64,000 nt of DNA from Candidatus Roizmanbacteria bacterium UBA1450 (GTDB lineage: Bacteria; Patescibacteriota; Microgenomatia; UBA1406; GWC2-37-13): contig DCTC01000001.1 in the NCBI GenBank assembly GCA_002329205.1, positions 768,623 through 832,622 of the forward strand. The letters run 5' to 3'. The translations under genes and the position numbers were made by a program. Each line of letters starts with the position of its first letter. Position 1 is the first letter of the stretch. Shown piece after piece: positions 9,339 to 17,784 of the stretch. The notes beneath the pieces were generated by a model. That model had not been told where the DNA came from. It was given only the letters and a program-made list of their open reading frames with translations, and ran no database searches.

Positions 9339-9965
9339 ATGCCATATTCCGAAATCATTGACATCTCAATTTCTCTCAACCCGGAAACGACCGTATATCC
9401 GGGAAATCCGAAAATTGAGATTGAAGAACTGAAAAGTGAGACAAGTGCATCGACAATCTCGAAAATTACATTCGGTTCACATACAGGAACTCATCTTGAT
9501 GCTCCGAAGCATGTGTTTGAAAATGGGTCAGGAATAGGTGTGTATCCGTTGAATGTTTTTGTCGGCACATGCAAAGTGGTTGATTGTACTCACGAGAGTG
9601 TGTCTGTCAGTCGTGAGACATTGGAATCTATGGATATACAAAAAGGAGATAGAATTTTGTTAAAAACAAAAAATTCCGGAAGACTTCGAGATCCATTTTT
9701 TAATGATTTTATTTTTCTTTCTCCCGAAGGTGCATCCTATCTGGCGTCAAAAGATGTAGCACTTGTTGGTATTGATTATTTTTCAATCAAACAAAAAGGG
9801 TCAACAGACAACCGACCGCATACTGCACTTCTGGAGAAAAATATTGCAATTATTGAAGGAGTGGATTTACAGCATGTTGAGGCGGGAGAATACATGCTCT
9901 CTGCACTTCCGCTGAAGTTTGATGAGCTTGATGGGGCGCCGATGCGGGCAGTGTTGATGAGATAA
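9339..9965 (+). CDS. Cyclase-family metal hydrolase (kynurenine formamidase-like)
   Basis: A 208-residue protein of the cyclase/KynB-like family. The metal-binding signature HTGTHLDAPKH (about 48-58) is complete, and YPGNP near residue 20 is also typical. Members hydrolyse amides or lactones such as N-formylkynurenine, but the substrate cannot be told here; no tryptophan-degradation gene is nearby. TATTAT at 9318-9323 is a plausible -10, 15 bases before the ATG. The 170 bases upstream hold no gene; a weak imperfect hairpin (about 9210-9226) may end the gnd transcript. Confidence 0.75.
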   Translation: MPYSEIIDISISLNPETTVYPGNPKIEIEELKSETSASTISKITFGSHTGTHLDAPKHVFENGSGIGVYPLNVFVGTCKVVDCTHESVSVSRETLESMDIQKGDRILLKTKNSGRLRDPFFNDFIFLSPEGASYLASKDVALVGIDYFSIKQKGSTDNRPHTALLEKNIAIIEGVDLQHVEAGEYMLSALPLKFDELDGAPMRAVLMR

Positions 9966-10022
9966 GGGTAGGTCTTCTTAAGGTGGCCTGATACTATTTT
10001 TTGCGTTCTAATAAGCGTACTC

Positions 10023-10040
10023 GTCCGATAATTATCGGAC
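10023..10040. repeat. Perfect 18-bp palindrome between convergent genes
   Basis: GTCCGATAATTATCGGAC reads the same on both strands. It lies between the ends of the cyclase gene (+) and sodA (-), has no loop and no following T-run, and therefore does not look like a normal terminator. It may be a protein-binding site or may form a cruciform. No function is assigned. Confidence 0.5.
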
Positions 10041-10105
10041 TGCTCACTTCCCCAGTCACACAAGAAAACAATATCTTAGCCACCAAAATCGATAGAAATA
10101 TTCTT

Positions 10106-10687
10106 TTATTCCAGAACCTTAAGCACATTCCACCACGCTTTGATGTAGTCGGGTCTCAGATTCTGATATTTGAGATAGTATGCATGTTCCCATACATCAA
10201 GGCCTATGATCGGGGTGTCCCCCTGCATGTATGGGGAGTCCTGGTTGGGGGTAGAGTATACTTTCAGTTCTCCTTTTGAATCAACAAGCCATGCCCATCC
10301 GCTTCCGAACCGATTGGCTGCTGCATTGGAAAATTCTTCTTTAAACGATTCGACAGATCCGAAGGTAGATTTAATTCTCTCAGCAAGTTCTTCATCAATC
10401 TCTTTTTCTGGCCCCATTATTTCCCAGAATAATGAATGGTTCAGATGGCCTCCACCGTTATTGCGGAACGTTGTTTTGTCAGCCTCAGAAATGTGAAGAC
10501 TGTCAAAATTTTTCATTAATTCTATAAGTTCTTTGTTCTGCAGTTCAGGATTACTTTCTACAACAGCGTTCAATTTTGCAACATATGCTGCATGATGTTT
10601 GCCATGATGAATCTCCATCGTCCGGGCGTCAATATGGGGTTCTAAAGCAGAAAAATCATAGGGCAGTTCGGGTAATTGATGTGTCAT
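10106..10687 (-). CDS. sodA: Superoxide dismutase (Fe/Mn)
   Basis: A 193-residue protein of normal length. The first metal ligand lies in MEIHHGKHHAAY (about 24-35), the second in GHLNHSLFW (about 78-86), and the last two in DVWEHAYY (about 156-163). It converts superoxide to oxygen and hydrogen peroxide in the cytosol. Whether it uses iron or manganese cannot be fixed by reading alone. It is transcribed divergently from the histidine kinase at 10819. There is no signal peptide. It fits the other oxidant defences in the window (peroxiredoxin, MsrA, MsrB). Confidence 0.95.
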   Translation of the reverse strand: MTHQLPELPYDFSALEPHIDARTMEIHHGKHHAAYVAKLNAVVESNPELQNKELIELMKNFDSLHISEADKTTFRNNGGGHLNHSLFWEIMGPEKEIDEELAERIKSTFGSVESFKEEFSNAAANRFGSGWAWLVDSKGELKVYSTPNQDSPYMQGDTPIIGLDVWEHAYYLKYQNLRPDYIKAWWNVLKVLE

Positions 10688-10803
10688 GGTTGGAAAAAAT
10701 ACAATTGATAACGGACTTAACCACTCTACATTATACGCGATGTCCAGGTCGTAAGAGTTCGGAAAGAAACAGGTAAGTTTTATAATATGACGTTTTGAAG
10801 AGC

Positions 10804-10809
10804 TATAAT
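10804..10809 (+). promoter_or_regulatory. -10 box of PAS histidine kinase
   Basis: TATAAT ends nine bases before the ATG at 10819, so the mRNA is expected to be leaderless or nearly so. It also argues against the in-frame TTG at 10795, which lies upstream of the box. Confidence 0.6.
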
Positions 10810-10818
10810 ATAATTAAT

Positions 10819-12285
10819 ATGAAGAAAGTTCTTTTCTACATTTTTTTTCTTCTTGTTATCGTGATTCTGCTCATGGTCCCGCTCTATTCGGGAAATATGG
10901 AAGGATTACGATCTTCATTCGTTGTTATTACTCTCATAAGTATCATTGTTACGATCTATAAAGGATATGTGGCCGGACTGATTGCCCTCAGTGTAGGAAT
11001 TGTCATAGTAGGACAAGTTTTTCACCCTACTGATGAGCCGTTTTCTTTTCAGCCGGATACAGTTCTGATGATGTCACAATATATTATCCAGGGCGTAATT
11101 ATCAATTTCTTTATATATATTCTTAAACAAGCTCAGGAGCGGGAGCAACAGTTGCGTGAGAAATTTCAGTTGATAATTTCAAGTATTGGTGATGCTGTTA
11201 TCGCAACTGACCGATCCGGACAGATTACATACATGAATGCCAGGGCACAGAAATTGACTGGATGGAGTTATCATAATGCAAGAAAATTGCAAATAGATGA
11301 AGTAATGGTATTTGAAGATGCAGATACTGCAGGCGCATTTAAGGAAACGGTAGAAAAAGTAATGACTGAGGGGAAACGGACACTGTATGCCAATGCAACC
11401 AACATAGTTTCTAAAGACCATAATAAAATTGCCATAGATGATTCTATAGCTCCACTTAAAGATTCATTCGGTAAGACAATCGGAGCCGTCATCATATTTC
11501 GTGATATTTCTGAACACAAGCATCATGAGGAACAGAGAGAGCTTTTATTGAGTTCTGTCAGCCATGAACTCAAAAATTACATCACCAGTATCCAGGGTTA
11601 TAGTTCAATTATTGAAAAAAAGCTCGGAAAATCCCAGGATAAACAACTGTATACCTATAGTAGAAAACTAACTCAAAAAATTCAGACAATGACAACGATG
11701 ATTACCGGTATGTTCGATCTTTCCAAGCTGAAAATGGGAAAACTTGATATGAAACGGAAAGAATTTAATCTTTTCAAACTTGTTAAAACTATAGTTCAAG
11801 ATATCGAACTTGATGAGAAGAAGCGAATCAAGCTTGACGGTGAGGATCATATTATGGTTTTTGCGGATCCTGTCCGTATCGGACAGGTTATGACAAATCT
11901 GTTAACAAATGCCATCAAATATTCAAATAGCGGTGAAAACATATCAGTCAAAATTCGCACGCGAGACAACGCAGTCGAAATACAGGTATCAGATAAAGGG
12001 GAAGGAATCCCACAGGATCAGCTGGAAAAAATATTTAGGCCATTCTATCGTGCATTGGGTGAAGAAGAACGTGTTACCATTTCAGGATCAGGGTTAGGTC
12101 TGTATATCTCAAGGGAAATCGTGAGGCAGCACGGTGGACGAATGTGGGCAACAAGTAAAAAGGGTGAAGGCTCTCACTTCTTTTTTACTCTCCCTTATGA
12201 GTCAGCTGAAGATGTATTTATTCCGAGTCATGGTGAGGAAGGTCTCATCGTACGAATAAAAGAAATTCTGGCACTGCATGAATAA
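10819..12285 (+). CDS. Membrane PAS-domain sensor histidine kinase
   Basis: A 488-residue protein. Residues 1-100 hold about four hydrophobic segments, followed by a short coiled linker, a PAS domain (about 115-230), a HisKA domain with SVSHELKN (phosphoacceptor His249), and an HATPase_c domain with NLLTNAIKYS (N box), DKGEGIP (G1), FRPF (F box) and GSGLGLYIS (G2). The signal is unknown. No cognate regulator is adjacent; the OmpR-type regulator at 22656 and the lone receiver at 6199 are the only receivers here. The ATG at 10819 is chosen because of the -10 box at 10804. Confidence 0.88.
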   Translation: MKKVLFYIFFLLVIVILLMVPLYSGNMEGLRSSFVVITLISIIVTIYKGYVAGLIALSVGIVIVGQVFHPTDEPFSFQPDTVLMMSQYIIQGVIINFFIYILKQAQEREQQLREKFQLIISSIGDAVIATDRSGQITYMNARAQKLTGWSYHNARKLQIDEVMVFEDADTAGAFKETVEKVMTEGKRTLYANATNIVSKDHNKIAIDDSIAPLKDSFGKTIGAVIIFRDISEHKHHEEQRELLLSSVSHELKNYITSIQGYSSIIEKKLGKSQDKQLYTYSRKLTQKIQTMTTMITGMFDLSKLKMGKLDMKRKEFNLFKLVKTIVQDIELDEKKRIKLDGEDHIMVFADPVRIGQVMTNLLTNAIKYSNSGENISVKIRTRDNAVEIQVSDKGEGIPQDQLEKIFRPFYRALGEEERVTISGSGLGLYISREIVRQHGGRMWATSKKGEGSHFFFTLPYESAEDVFIPSHGEEGLIVRIKEILALHE

Positions 12286-12441
12286 GATTCTTTACAATCC
12301 TATCATATAAATTTTACGTGATTACCATACTCATAAGGTGTAATAGAGGTATGAAAAATATAAATCGCAGAGTAGTCGGATTTTATCAACTGCTACCGCA
12401 AAAGGATCAATACCGCAAGTCAGCAAGGATACACTGATAAA

Positions 12442-12789
12442 TCAGGATTTGGTGAAAAAAGCCCGTTTAAGGACGGAGAAAATCCATTGCAGTGTAGTAA
12501 TTTTCGGAGATTTCTTCATAAGATCAACAGACCCGGGTAAAGGTGGATCAATCCAAGATGAGAGAATAATCCATTCCCGCCGATCGTTCTGTTTTGCTAT
12601 AACAGTGACAGTATAGGTGTCAAGACGTTTTAGAAACTCAAAACTACCCTTTGCCTTGCCTTTACGTGTTTCTTCGGGATACCGGAATGCTTTCCACGCA
12701 ATTTCCTGAGGGATTTTTCTTCCCTGAAGCCTTTCAAGCGCATGATTCGTCCAAATAGCCCCACCGTATGTCCGACTGTACTTCATCAT
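12442..12789 (-). CDS. Small DUF4258-like protein
   Basis: About 115 residues from the ATG at 12789 (a second ATG follows at once at 12786). TNHALERLQGRKIP and the later strand-rich part ending WIILSSWIDPP fit the DUF4258 pattern, a small fold related to RelE/HigB toxins. No antitoxin gene is adjacent, so a toxin role is not supported. A longer frame back to 12852 would run into the terminator hairpin of the neighbouring gene and is rejected. Confidence 0.5.
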   Translation of the reverse strand: MMKYSRTYGGAIWTNHALERLQGRKIPQEIAWKAFRYPEETRKGKAKGSFEFLKRLDTYTVTVIAKQNDRREWIILSSWIDPPLPGSVDLMKKSPKITTLQWIFSVLKRAFFTKS

Positions 12790-12835
12790 CACGATTAATT
12801 TCCAATAAATGTATCTATAGTATAAATTACACCCA

Positions 12836-12874
12836 GAAAAAAAACCCGTCATCCGCGGTAAGCGGAGACGGGTT
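12836..12874 (-). terminator. Rho-independent terminator of the 12893-13147 gene
   Basis: On the minus strand an AACCCGTC/GACGGGTT stem, extended by a CCGC/GCGG inner stem, is followed by a run of eight T. It lies 19 bases after the stop of the small membrane protein gene. Confidence 0.85.
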
Positions 12875-12892
12875 ATTTATAACGACTGACTG

Positions 12893-13147
12893 TTATGTTG
12901 TTGTTCTGAAAACACGGCCGAGCCAGATAAGTGCTATCGCACCAAGTGTGGCGACGAATAGACTGTATATATTGAACCCGGTTATGCCTCCTGCACCGAA
13001 AAGATTCATCAAGAATCCTCCAACGAATGCTCCAACGATACCTAGAATGATATCCATAAGCATACCTTGTTGAGAATTAGTACCCATAATTACTGATGCA
13101 AGCCAACCTGCTACAAGCCCGAGTAATAGCCAGAGTAAAATATTCAT
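12893..13147 (-). CDS. GlsB/YeaQ/YmgE-family small membrane protein
   Basis: An 84-residue protein with three hydrophobic segments and many glycines (GLVAGWLASVIMG, GIVGAFVGGFLMNLFG), the pattern of the transglycosylase-associated GlsB/YeaQ/YmgE stress family. Its exact biochemical role is unknown even in model bacteria. It has an unusually strong Shine-Dalgarno for this genome (GGAGGTG, about ten bases before the ATG at 13147), in contrast to the many leaderless genes. A paralogue lies at 22042-22299. A clear terminator follows. Confidence 0.8.
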   Translation of the reverse strand: MNILLWLLLGLVAGWLASVIMGTNSQQGMLMDIILGIVGAFVGGFLMNLFGAGGITGFNIYSLFVATLGAIALIWLGRVFRTTT

Positions 13148-13274
13148 ATGTCTTTTTCACCTCCTTTCGATGGAATTAATTTATAAAGCTCCTATCCTTC
13201 CTTCACATCATAATGATGTAGAGTTAGTGTATCTGTGCTATCACAAGGACAAGTCAAAGGGCAGTGAGAGCAAT

Positions 13275-13299
13275 GTAAGAACAATTGGCTTGTTCTTAC
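13275..13299. repeat. 9-bp perfect inverted repeat
   Basis: GTAAGAACA and TGTTCTTAC separated by seven bases. It is not followed by a T-run. It could be an operator for one of the flanking genes or part of a small RNA ending at 13440. Confidence 0.4.
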
Positions 13300-13395
13300 T
13301 GTCTTTATACGAAACTCTCATATCTCCCATATAGAGCTTTCATATACTCACATATATCCTTGATCTATCCAACATTTGGGAGGACATAGGATTTG

Positions 13396-13440
13396 CCCCG
13401 CTATTATCGGAAGATGCAAGCAGATATAGCGGGGTTTTTT
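13396..13440 (+). terminator. Orphan plus-strand terminator
   Basis: CCCCGCTAT (13396-13404) pairs with ATAGCGGGG (13426-13434), followed by six T. No plus-strand protein gene precedes it for more than 1 kb, so it may end a small non-coding RNA. A possible -10 (TATACT, 13343-13348) lies upstream. Confidence 0.65.
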
Positions 13441-13587
13441 ATGCTCTTACGTATTTTTGTATAAATCCTCAGTTCAAACTCATACTATAGCTATATGCTG
13501 ATTAGTGAATTTTTATAAGAATTATGAAGATTAAAAAAACATATTATTTGTCCGGAAGTTCTAAATTTGTTTTTTAGTTTTTAATGC

Positions 13588-13593
13588 TATAAT
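13588..13593 (+). promoter_or_regulatory. Extended -10 box upstream of the beta-propeller gene
   Basis: TGCTATAAT. Transcription would start near 13600, leaving a leader of about 74 bases that contains the 17-codon frame at 13619-13672. Confidence 0.55.
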
Positions 13594-13618
13594 ACGGTTA
13601 CAAGTTCATTTGACTATT

Positions 13619-13672
13619 ATGGGACTTGATAAAATAAAAGAGCTGCTGCTCTGGTTTATACTTTCTTATTAA
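13619..13672 (+). CDS. Possible 17-residue leader peptide
   Basis: An ATG frame of 17 codons (MGLDKIKELLLWFILSY) ends one base before the ATG of the 13674 gene and lies downstream of a strong extended -10. It has no Shine-Dalgarno. The tight spacing would allow translational coupling. The frame may be chance. Confidence 0.25.
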   Translation: MGLDKIKELLLWFILSY

Positions 13673-13673
13673 T

Positions 13674-14927
13674 ATGAAGAGGATTTCTCAAATAATCGGG
13701 GTGTTTTCCATCATTCTCATAAGTATTTGTATTTTTTCTCCGGTTTACGGAGCGGGACAGGTAATCCCACAAATTGCTCAGACATCTTCTGACGTGCTGA
13801 ATGTAGAAGTGAATGGATCAATTGCAAAGCAGTTGGCGTATGAGCAAATGATGTATCTGGGAGGAAATTTTACTCAAATAAAATTATCAGGAAGTGCTCC
13901 TCTACGGAGAAATAATTTTGCTGCAATTAATTTGCAAACTCAAGCGGTTTCTTCTTGGAATCCAAGTTTTAACGGTCCAGTCGAGGATATTGAAGCGTAT
14001 GAGGATGTGTTATATGTAGTAGGCCAGTTTACCGAAGTGGACGGTAAAGCTCGCCCGTACCTTGCATTGTTTGATAGTAATACTCAAAAACTTGTTGATA
14101 CTACAATCCAAGTCAATAATCCCGTCTATGCTGTTGAACGCTATGAAAACACACTATTTCTTGGGGGAAGTTTTACGCAAATTAGCAATACGACTCGTAA
14201 TCATATTGCTTCTCTCAGTTTGCCTGGAAATACAGTAAGTCCCTGGAATCCAAATGCAAACGGGACGGTCTATGCAATTCTTGTTCATAATAATATTCTT
14301 TATGTAGCCGGTGCATTTACTGAGATCAGTGGACAGCAGAGAAACCATATCGCTTCGTTTTATCTTCCTTCAGGAGAACTCAGTAACTGGGCGCCTTCAA
14401 CAGATACTACCGTTTCGCGGTTGCAGGTACGCGATGATAACCTTGTCGTTATTGTAGAAAATCAGGATAATTCTGAAAGAGAAATTATTCAGGAGCTTGA
14501 TGTCAATCAGGGAAATGCTGATTCAGTCTCTGTTGTCATCACAGCAAGTCCAGAGGCAACCACTACAGCAACAGGAGATCCTGCCGTTCAGGGATTGATG
14601 GTTGACACCGATTCGTTGGGTTTCCAAATCCCTACTCTATCAGATCTTCTGACATTTGCGATCCGTATTTTTTTTGTAATTGCCGGTCTGGCAGCATTGT
14701 TTTACATGTTGATCGGCGCTTTTTCCTGGGTGACATCAGGCGGTGACAAAGATGCTGTCGCTGCAGCTCGCGACAAAATACAGTCGGCAATTGTAGGACT
14801 TATTATGATGGTTGTCGTACTGGCGATTGTTTGGACTTTGGAACAAGTGATCTTTAAGCGAAGAATCTGTTTGGGAATCTCTTGTCCTCTGACACTTCCG
14901 AGCCTTCTGGAACCGACTACTGAGTGA
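13674..14927 (+). CDS. Secreted beta-propeller (delta-60-like repeats) with pilin-like membrane tail
   Basis: A 417-residue protein with a signal peptide (1-25), then at least four repeats of about 45 residues with the pattern YLGGNFTQI, YVVGQFTEV, FLGGSFTQI, YVAGAFTEI, each followed by Ala/Ile and W-x-P (SWNPSF, PWNPNA, NWAPST). This is the delta-60/DUF5122 beta-propeller repeat. After a Thr/Ala-rich linker, residues about 315-400 form two membrane segments around a GGDKDAVAAARDKI loop, the same shape as the VirB2/TrbC-type pilin-like tail common in CPR surface proteins. It is probably anchored in the membrane with the propeller outside. A similar tail occurs in the product of 34504-35646. 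The ligand is unknown. Confidence 0.7.
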   Translation: MKRISQIIGVFSIILISICIFSPVYGAGQVIPQIAQTSSDVLNVEVNGSIAKQLAYEQMMYLGGNFTQIKLSGSAPLRRNNFAAINLQTQAVSSWNPSFNGPVEDIEAYEDVLYVVGQFTEVDGKARPYLALFDSNTQKLVDTTIQVNNPVYAVERYENTLFLGGSFTQISNTTRNHIASLSLPGNTVSPWNPNANGTVYAILVHNNILYVAGAFTEISGQQRNHIASFYLPSGELSNWAPSTDTTVSRLQVRDDNLVVIVENQDNSEREIIQELDVNQGNADSVSVVITASPEATTTATGDPAVQGLMVDTDSLGFQIPTLSDLLTFAIRIFFVIAGLAALFYMLIGAFSWVTSGGDKDAVAAARDKIQSAIVGLIMMVVVLAIVWTLEQVIFKRRICLGISCPLTLPSLLEPTTE

Positions 14928-14990
14928 GCTGTCATATCCCTGATACATTATATAGTATGATAAGTAGTATTAAGTATTTTTTTTAACACT

Positions 14991-15386
14991 ATGGTACTTG
15001 GCGGTATTCTCTTGGCTGTTATTGCCAATATGATTCTAGGTATGCTTTATTACTCATCGGCTGTTTTTGCGAAACCGTGGATGAAGCTGACAGGTGTAAA
15101 GCCAGAAAAAATGGAAAAGGACAAAATAATTTTCCTTATGGGCGGGAGCGCTCTTCTTTCATTTGTCACAGCAGGTATTCTCGCATTTCTTATACCTCTT
15201 TATGAAGTAACTACAATCTTTGAGGCACTATTGTTTGGCTTTATTGTTTGGCTCGGATTCAGCATGCCGACGACCTTTCTAAATAATATGTACCAGCTTA
15301 GGTCAGTCAAGCTCTCGTTGATTGACTCAGGATATCAGCTGATAGGTATCCTTGCGATGAGTTCTATTGTCTTTTTCTTTATCTAA
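14991..15386 (+). CDS. DUF1761 membrane protein
   Basis: A 131-residue protein with four hydrophobic segments. YYSSAVFAKPWMKLTG near residue 20 and the later FIVWLGFSMPTTFLNN are typical of DUF1761, a family without known function. It lies 63 bases downstream of the beta-propeller gene with no terminator between them, and it converges with truB. Confidence 0.75.
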   Translation: MVLGGILLAVIANMILGMLYYSSAVFAKPWMKLTGVKPEKMEKDKIIFLMGGSALLSFVTAGILAFLIPLYEVTTIFEALLFGFIVWLGFSMPTTFLNNMYQLRSVKLSLIDSGYQLIGILAMSSIVFFFI

Positions 15387-15406
15387 AGTATTTGGTACAC
15401 CGATTG

Positions 15407-16162
15407 CTAAAGATTGAGTGCATCTGCTGCGTCATAGGTACCAACCTTCACTCTTTTAATTGATAGTGCTAGTGCTCCGACAGAAATCTTTTGGCCGATA
15501 TCATGCACAAGTGATCTGACATACAAACCGCTGGAGCAGCTGATACTGCACGACCCGGCGACCAATGAGAGATCCGGAAGTGTCTTCCATTTATCCAAGA
15601 TTTCACTTTGACGGAAATCTCCCTGCACGCTTCTGATCTTTTTTTGTATTGATGGAACAAGTTCCTGAAGTGTTGTCTGACGTAGATCATGGAGGCGGAT
15701 ATTAGAGATAGTTACTTTTTTTGCGAGGATCGGGATATCTTGAATTTTTCCGGCACGCGCCCAATAAAAAAGCGGTTTGCCGTTGTATCTTGCGGAAGAA
15801 TAGGGTGGATAAGGTTGAGTTAGTTCCCCGGGAAGTTCATTGATTATATCAGGAAGTTTATCTTCGACTTCGGCAATAGTTACATTTCGGGTATTTTCGA
15901 CGATCCCAAGCGGGTCATATGTATCTGTCTCAACTCCAAAAAGTATTTCAAATTCATACTTCTTCGGAAGCTTCTCGTATTGTTTTCTTTGTTTGTTTTC
16001 TTCTCCGACCAACACAAGAAGGACGCCTTCGGCCATAGGATCAAGCCGTCCCGCATATCCCAAAACAGCATTGGAGTATTCAGGTAATTTCTCCCTTATT
16101 TGCCGGATTATTCCGAAAGGGGTTGTCCCAACAGGTTTATAAATTGGTAAGACCTTTTTCAT
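15407..16162 (-). CDS. truB: tRNA pseudouridine(55) synthase
   Basis: A 251-residue protein with the TruB signature GYAGRLDPMAEG, catalytic Asp41, and the starting YKPVGTTPF segment. It makes pseudouridine 55 in the T-loop of tRNAs. It lacks the C-terminal PUA extension of longer homologues, as expected for its length. On the minus strand TATTCT (complement of 16168-16173) ends five bases before the ATG at 16162, so the mRNA is probably leaderless. Confidence 0.92.
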   Translation of the reverse strand: MKKVLPIYKPVGTTPFGIIRQIREKLPEYSNAVLGYAGRLDPMAEGVLLVLVGEENKQRKQYEKLPKKYEFEILFGVETDTYDPLGIVENTRNVTIAEVEDKLPDIINELPGELTQPYPPYSSARYNGKPLFYWARAGKIQDIPILAKKVTISNIRLHDLRQTTLQELVPSIQKKIRSVQGDFRQSEILDKWKTLPDLSLVAGSCSISCSSGLYVRSLVHDIGQKISVGALALSIKRVKVGTYDAADALNL

Positions 16163-16500
16163 ATGTAAGAATAATTCAAGATACCTTCATATTTGAAAAC
16201 ATCTTTATTTTCAGACTATTATAACAATATAATTCTGACTGTAAGAAAGTGATTTTACATATGTATCCGTGCTTTATTAATTTTCGAAATAGAGCATTGC
16301 AATAATCTCCTTACTGTATTTTTACATACCTTTCACCAAACGTTGACATCCGAAAACAACAGTGATATATTTTTGGCTCACACTTTTAAAAACAATCTGC
16401 TTGCATCTTTCATTTATCTATTTCTAAATCTAAAGAGACCCGCCACGAGAGTTATTTATTCCTTTTTACTTGTGGGAGGAGTATCACTTCGATAGCAATA
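16163..16500. other. 338-bp intergenic region between divergent genes
   Basis: No gene is seen. It is A/T-rich and should hold the divergent promoters of truB (-) and of the GH18 gene (+). GGGAGGAG at about 16471-16478 looks like a Shine-Dalgarno, but lies more than 20 bases from the GTG at 16501, and no start codon is placed to use it. Confidence 0.5.
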
Positions 16501-17784
16501 GTGAATGAAAAAGTAGTTGTTAAATTTATTTTCTTTATGAGAAACCTCAAATCAGAAAACATGAACTTTATCGGGCTTGGTATTGCCTGGGCTGTGTTTA
16601 TGTTTGCGATATTTTTTCAGCCAATCCAGAAGAATGTCATTTCCCCTCTGACATCGAACTTGTTTCCGCTGCAATCTCTTTCGGATGATGAATTGAAAAA
16701 TGCAAATACTGAAGTGTTCGGATTTTTACCCTTCTGGAATTTTCATAATGCGGACAACATTGATTTTGATACATTGACTACCTTAGCATACTTCGATGTA
16801 AAAATATCTCCTGACGGGAATTTGATCAAAGATGACCCCGGGTATCAATCATTTGTGAGCGGAGAAGCCACAGAGATTTTCAAGAAAGCTCATGACAATG
16901 GAACACGAGTCGTACTGACACTGACACTCATGAACAACAACGGAATCAAAGCTTTTCTGGACAATCCGGCAGCCCAAGAACGCACGATAGAACAAGCTGT
17001 ATCACTTGTTGAACGACGTGGAATTGACGGGATCAACATTGACATTGAGTATGACGGTGATGCAGGCGATCAGTATCGGAGAAAATTTACGGTATTTGCG
17101 GACAAAATGACTCAAGCAATGCATAGCCGCGTCTCAGCCTCACAGGTCACCGTCTCAGTTTATGCTTCAGGCGTGAAGTATCCCAAAGTTCAGGACATCG
17201 GCGAAGTAGCCAAAGTGACTGACGGAATATTCATGATGGGATACGATTTTGCAATCACTTCATCTGACGTCGCCATGCCGACTGCGCCTCTGGGAGGTCA
17301 CAAAGAAGGTGAATATTGGTATGACATTTCTACTGCTGTTGAAGACTTTCTGACTGTGATGCCTGCAAACAAACTGATTCTGGGGACGCCCTGGTACGGT
17401 CTCAGCTTCGATGTCTACCAGCCGGACTTCAAGGCAAAAACAATCTCCTGGTACTGGTCTGGTCGATCAGGAAGAATAGAAACATACAAAGATGTAAAAG
17501 ATGTGGTGGCCGACAAATCAGGGTGGGACGCTCTGGGTCAGGTAGCCTGGAAAGCCTATTACAATGAGCAAAGCGGAACCTGGAGAATGATGTACATCGA
17601 TGATGTCCGCTCTATGGGTGCAAAATATGATCTTGCCAAGAACAGGGAACTTATGGGTGTCGGAATTTGGGCACTTGGTTATGAAGGCAATCATCGTGAT
17701 ATGTGGGATCTCATTGAGACCAAATTTGGCAACAAAATTGCCGATATTAGAATTTTAGAAAAACCAATATATGAACTTTTCTAA
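16501..17784 (+). CDS. Membrane-anchored glycoside hydrolase family 18 protein
   Basis: Up to 427 residues with an N-terminal membrane segment (about 22-40). FGFLPFWNF (about 73-81) begins the barrel, and DGINIDIE (176-183) is the GH18 active-site motif with catalytic Glu183; the motif's second Asp is Asn, as in many YaaH-type wall enzymes. It probably cleaves beta-1,4-GlcNAc links in peptidoglycan or chitin outside the membrane. It overlaps the next gene by 14 bases, so both are likely made together in wall remodelling. The GTG at 16501 is the longest start; in-frame ATGs at 16537 and 16561 are equally possible. Confidence 0.82.
   Translation: MNEKVVVKFIFFMRNLKSENMNFIGLGIAWAVFMFAIFFQPIQKNVISPLTSNLFPLQSLSDDELKNANTEVFGFLPFWNFHNADNIDFDTLTTLAYFDVKISPDGNLIKDDPGYQSFVSGEATEIFKKAHDNGTRVVLTLTLMNNNGIKAFLDNPAAQERTIEQAVSLVERRGIDGINIDIEYDGDAGDQYRRKFTVFADKMTQAMHSRVSASQVTVSVYASGVKYPKVQDIGEVAKVTDGIFMMGYDFAITSSDVAMPTAPLGGHKEGEYWYDISTAVEDFLTVMPANKLILGTPWYGLSFDVYQPDFKAKTISWYWSGRSGRIETYKDVKDVVADKSGWDALGQVAWKAYYNEQSGTWRMMYIDDVRSMGAKYDLAKNRELMGVGIWALGYEGNHRDMWDLIETKFGNKIADIRILEKPIYELF

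Larger units (their letters stand above)
13148..13673. other. 525-bp non-coding interval
   Basis: No convincing gene longer than a leader peptide is seen. It holds the upstream region of the minus-strand gene at 13147, a 9-bp inverted repeat (13275-13299), a plus-strand terminator without a gene before it (13396-13440), and a strong extended -10 box with a 17-codon frame in front of the 13674 gene. These are listed separately. Confidence 0.6.

Noticed and set aside
12351..12437. 28-codon plus-strand frame after the histidine kinase
   Set aside because: Basic, no helix, no ribosome site and no terminator of its own; may be chance.
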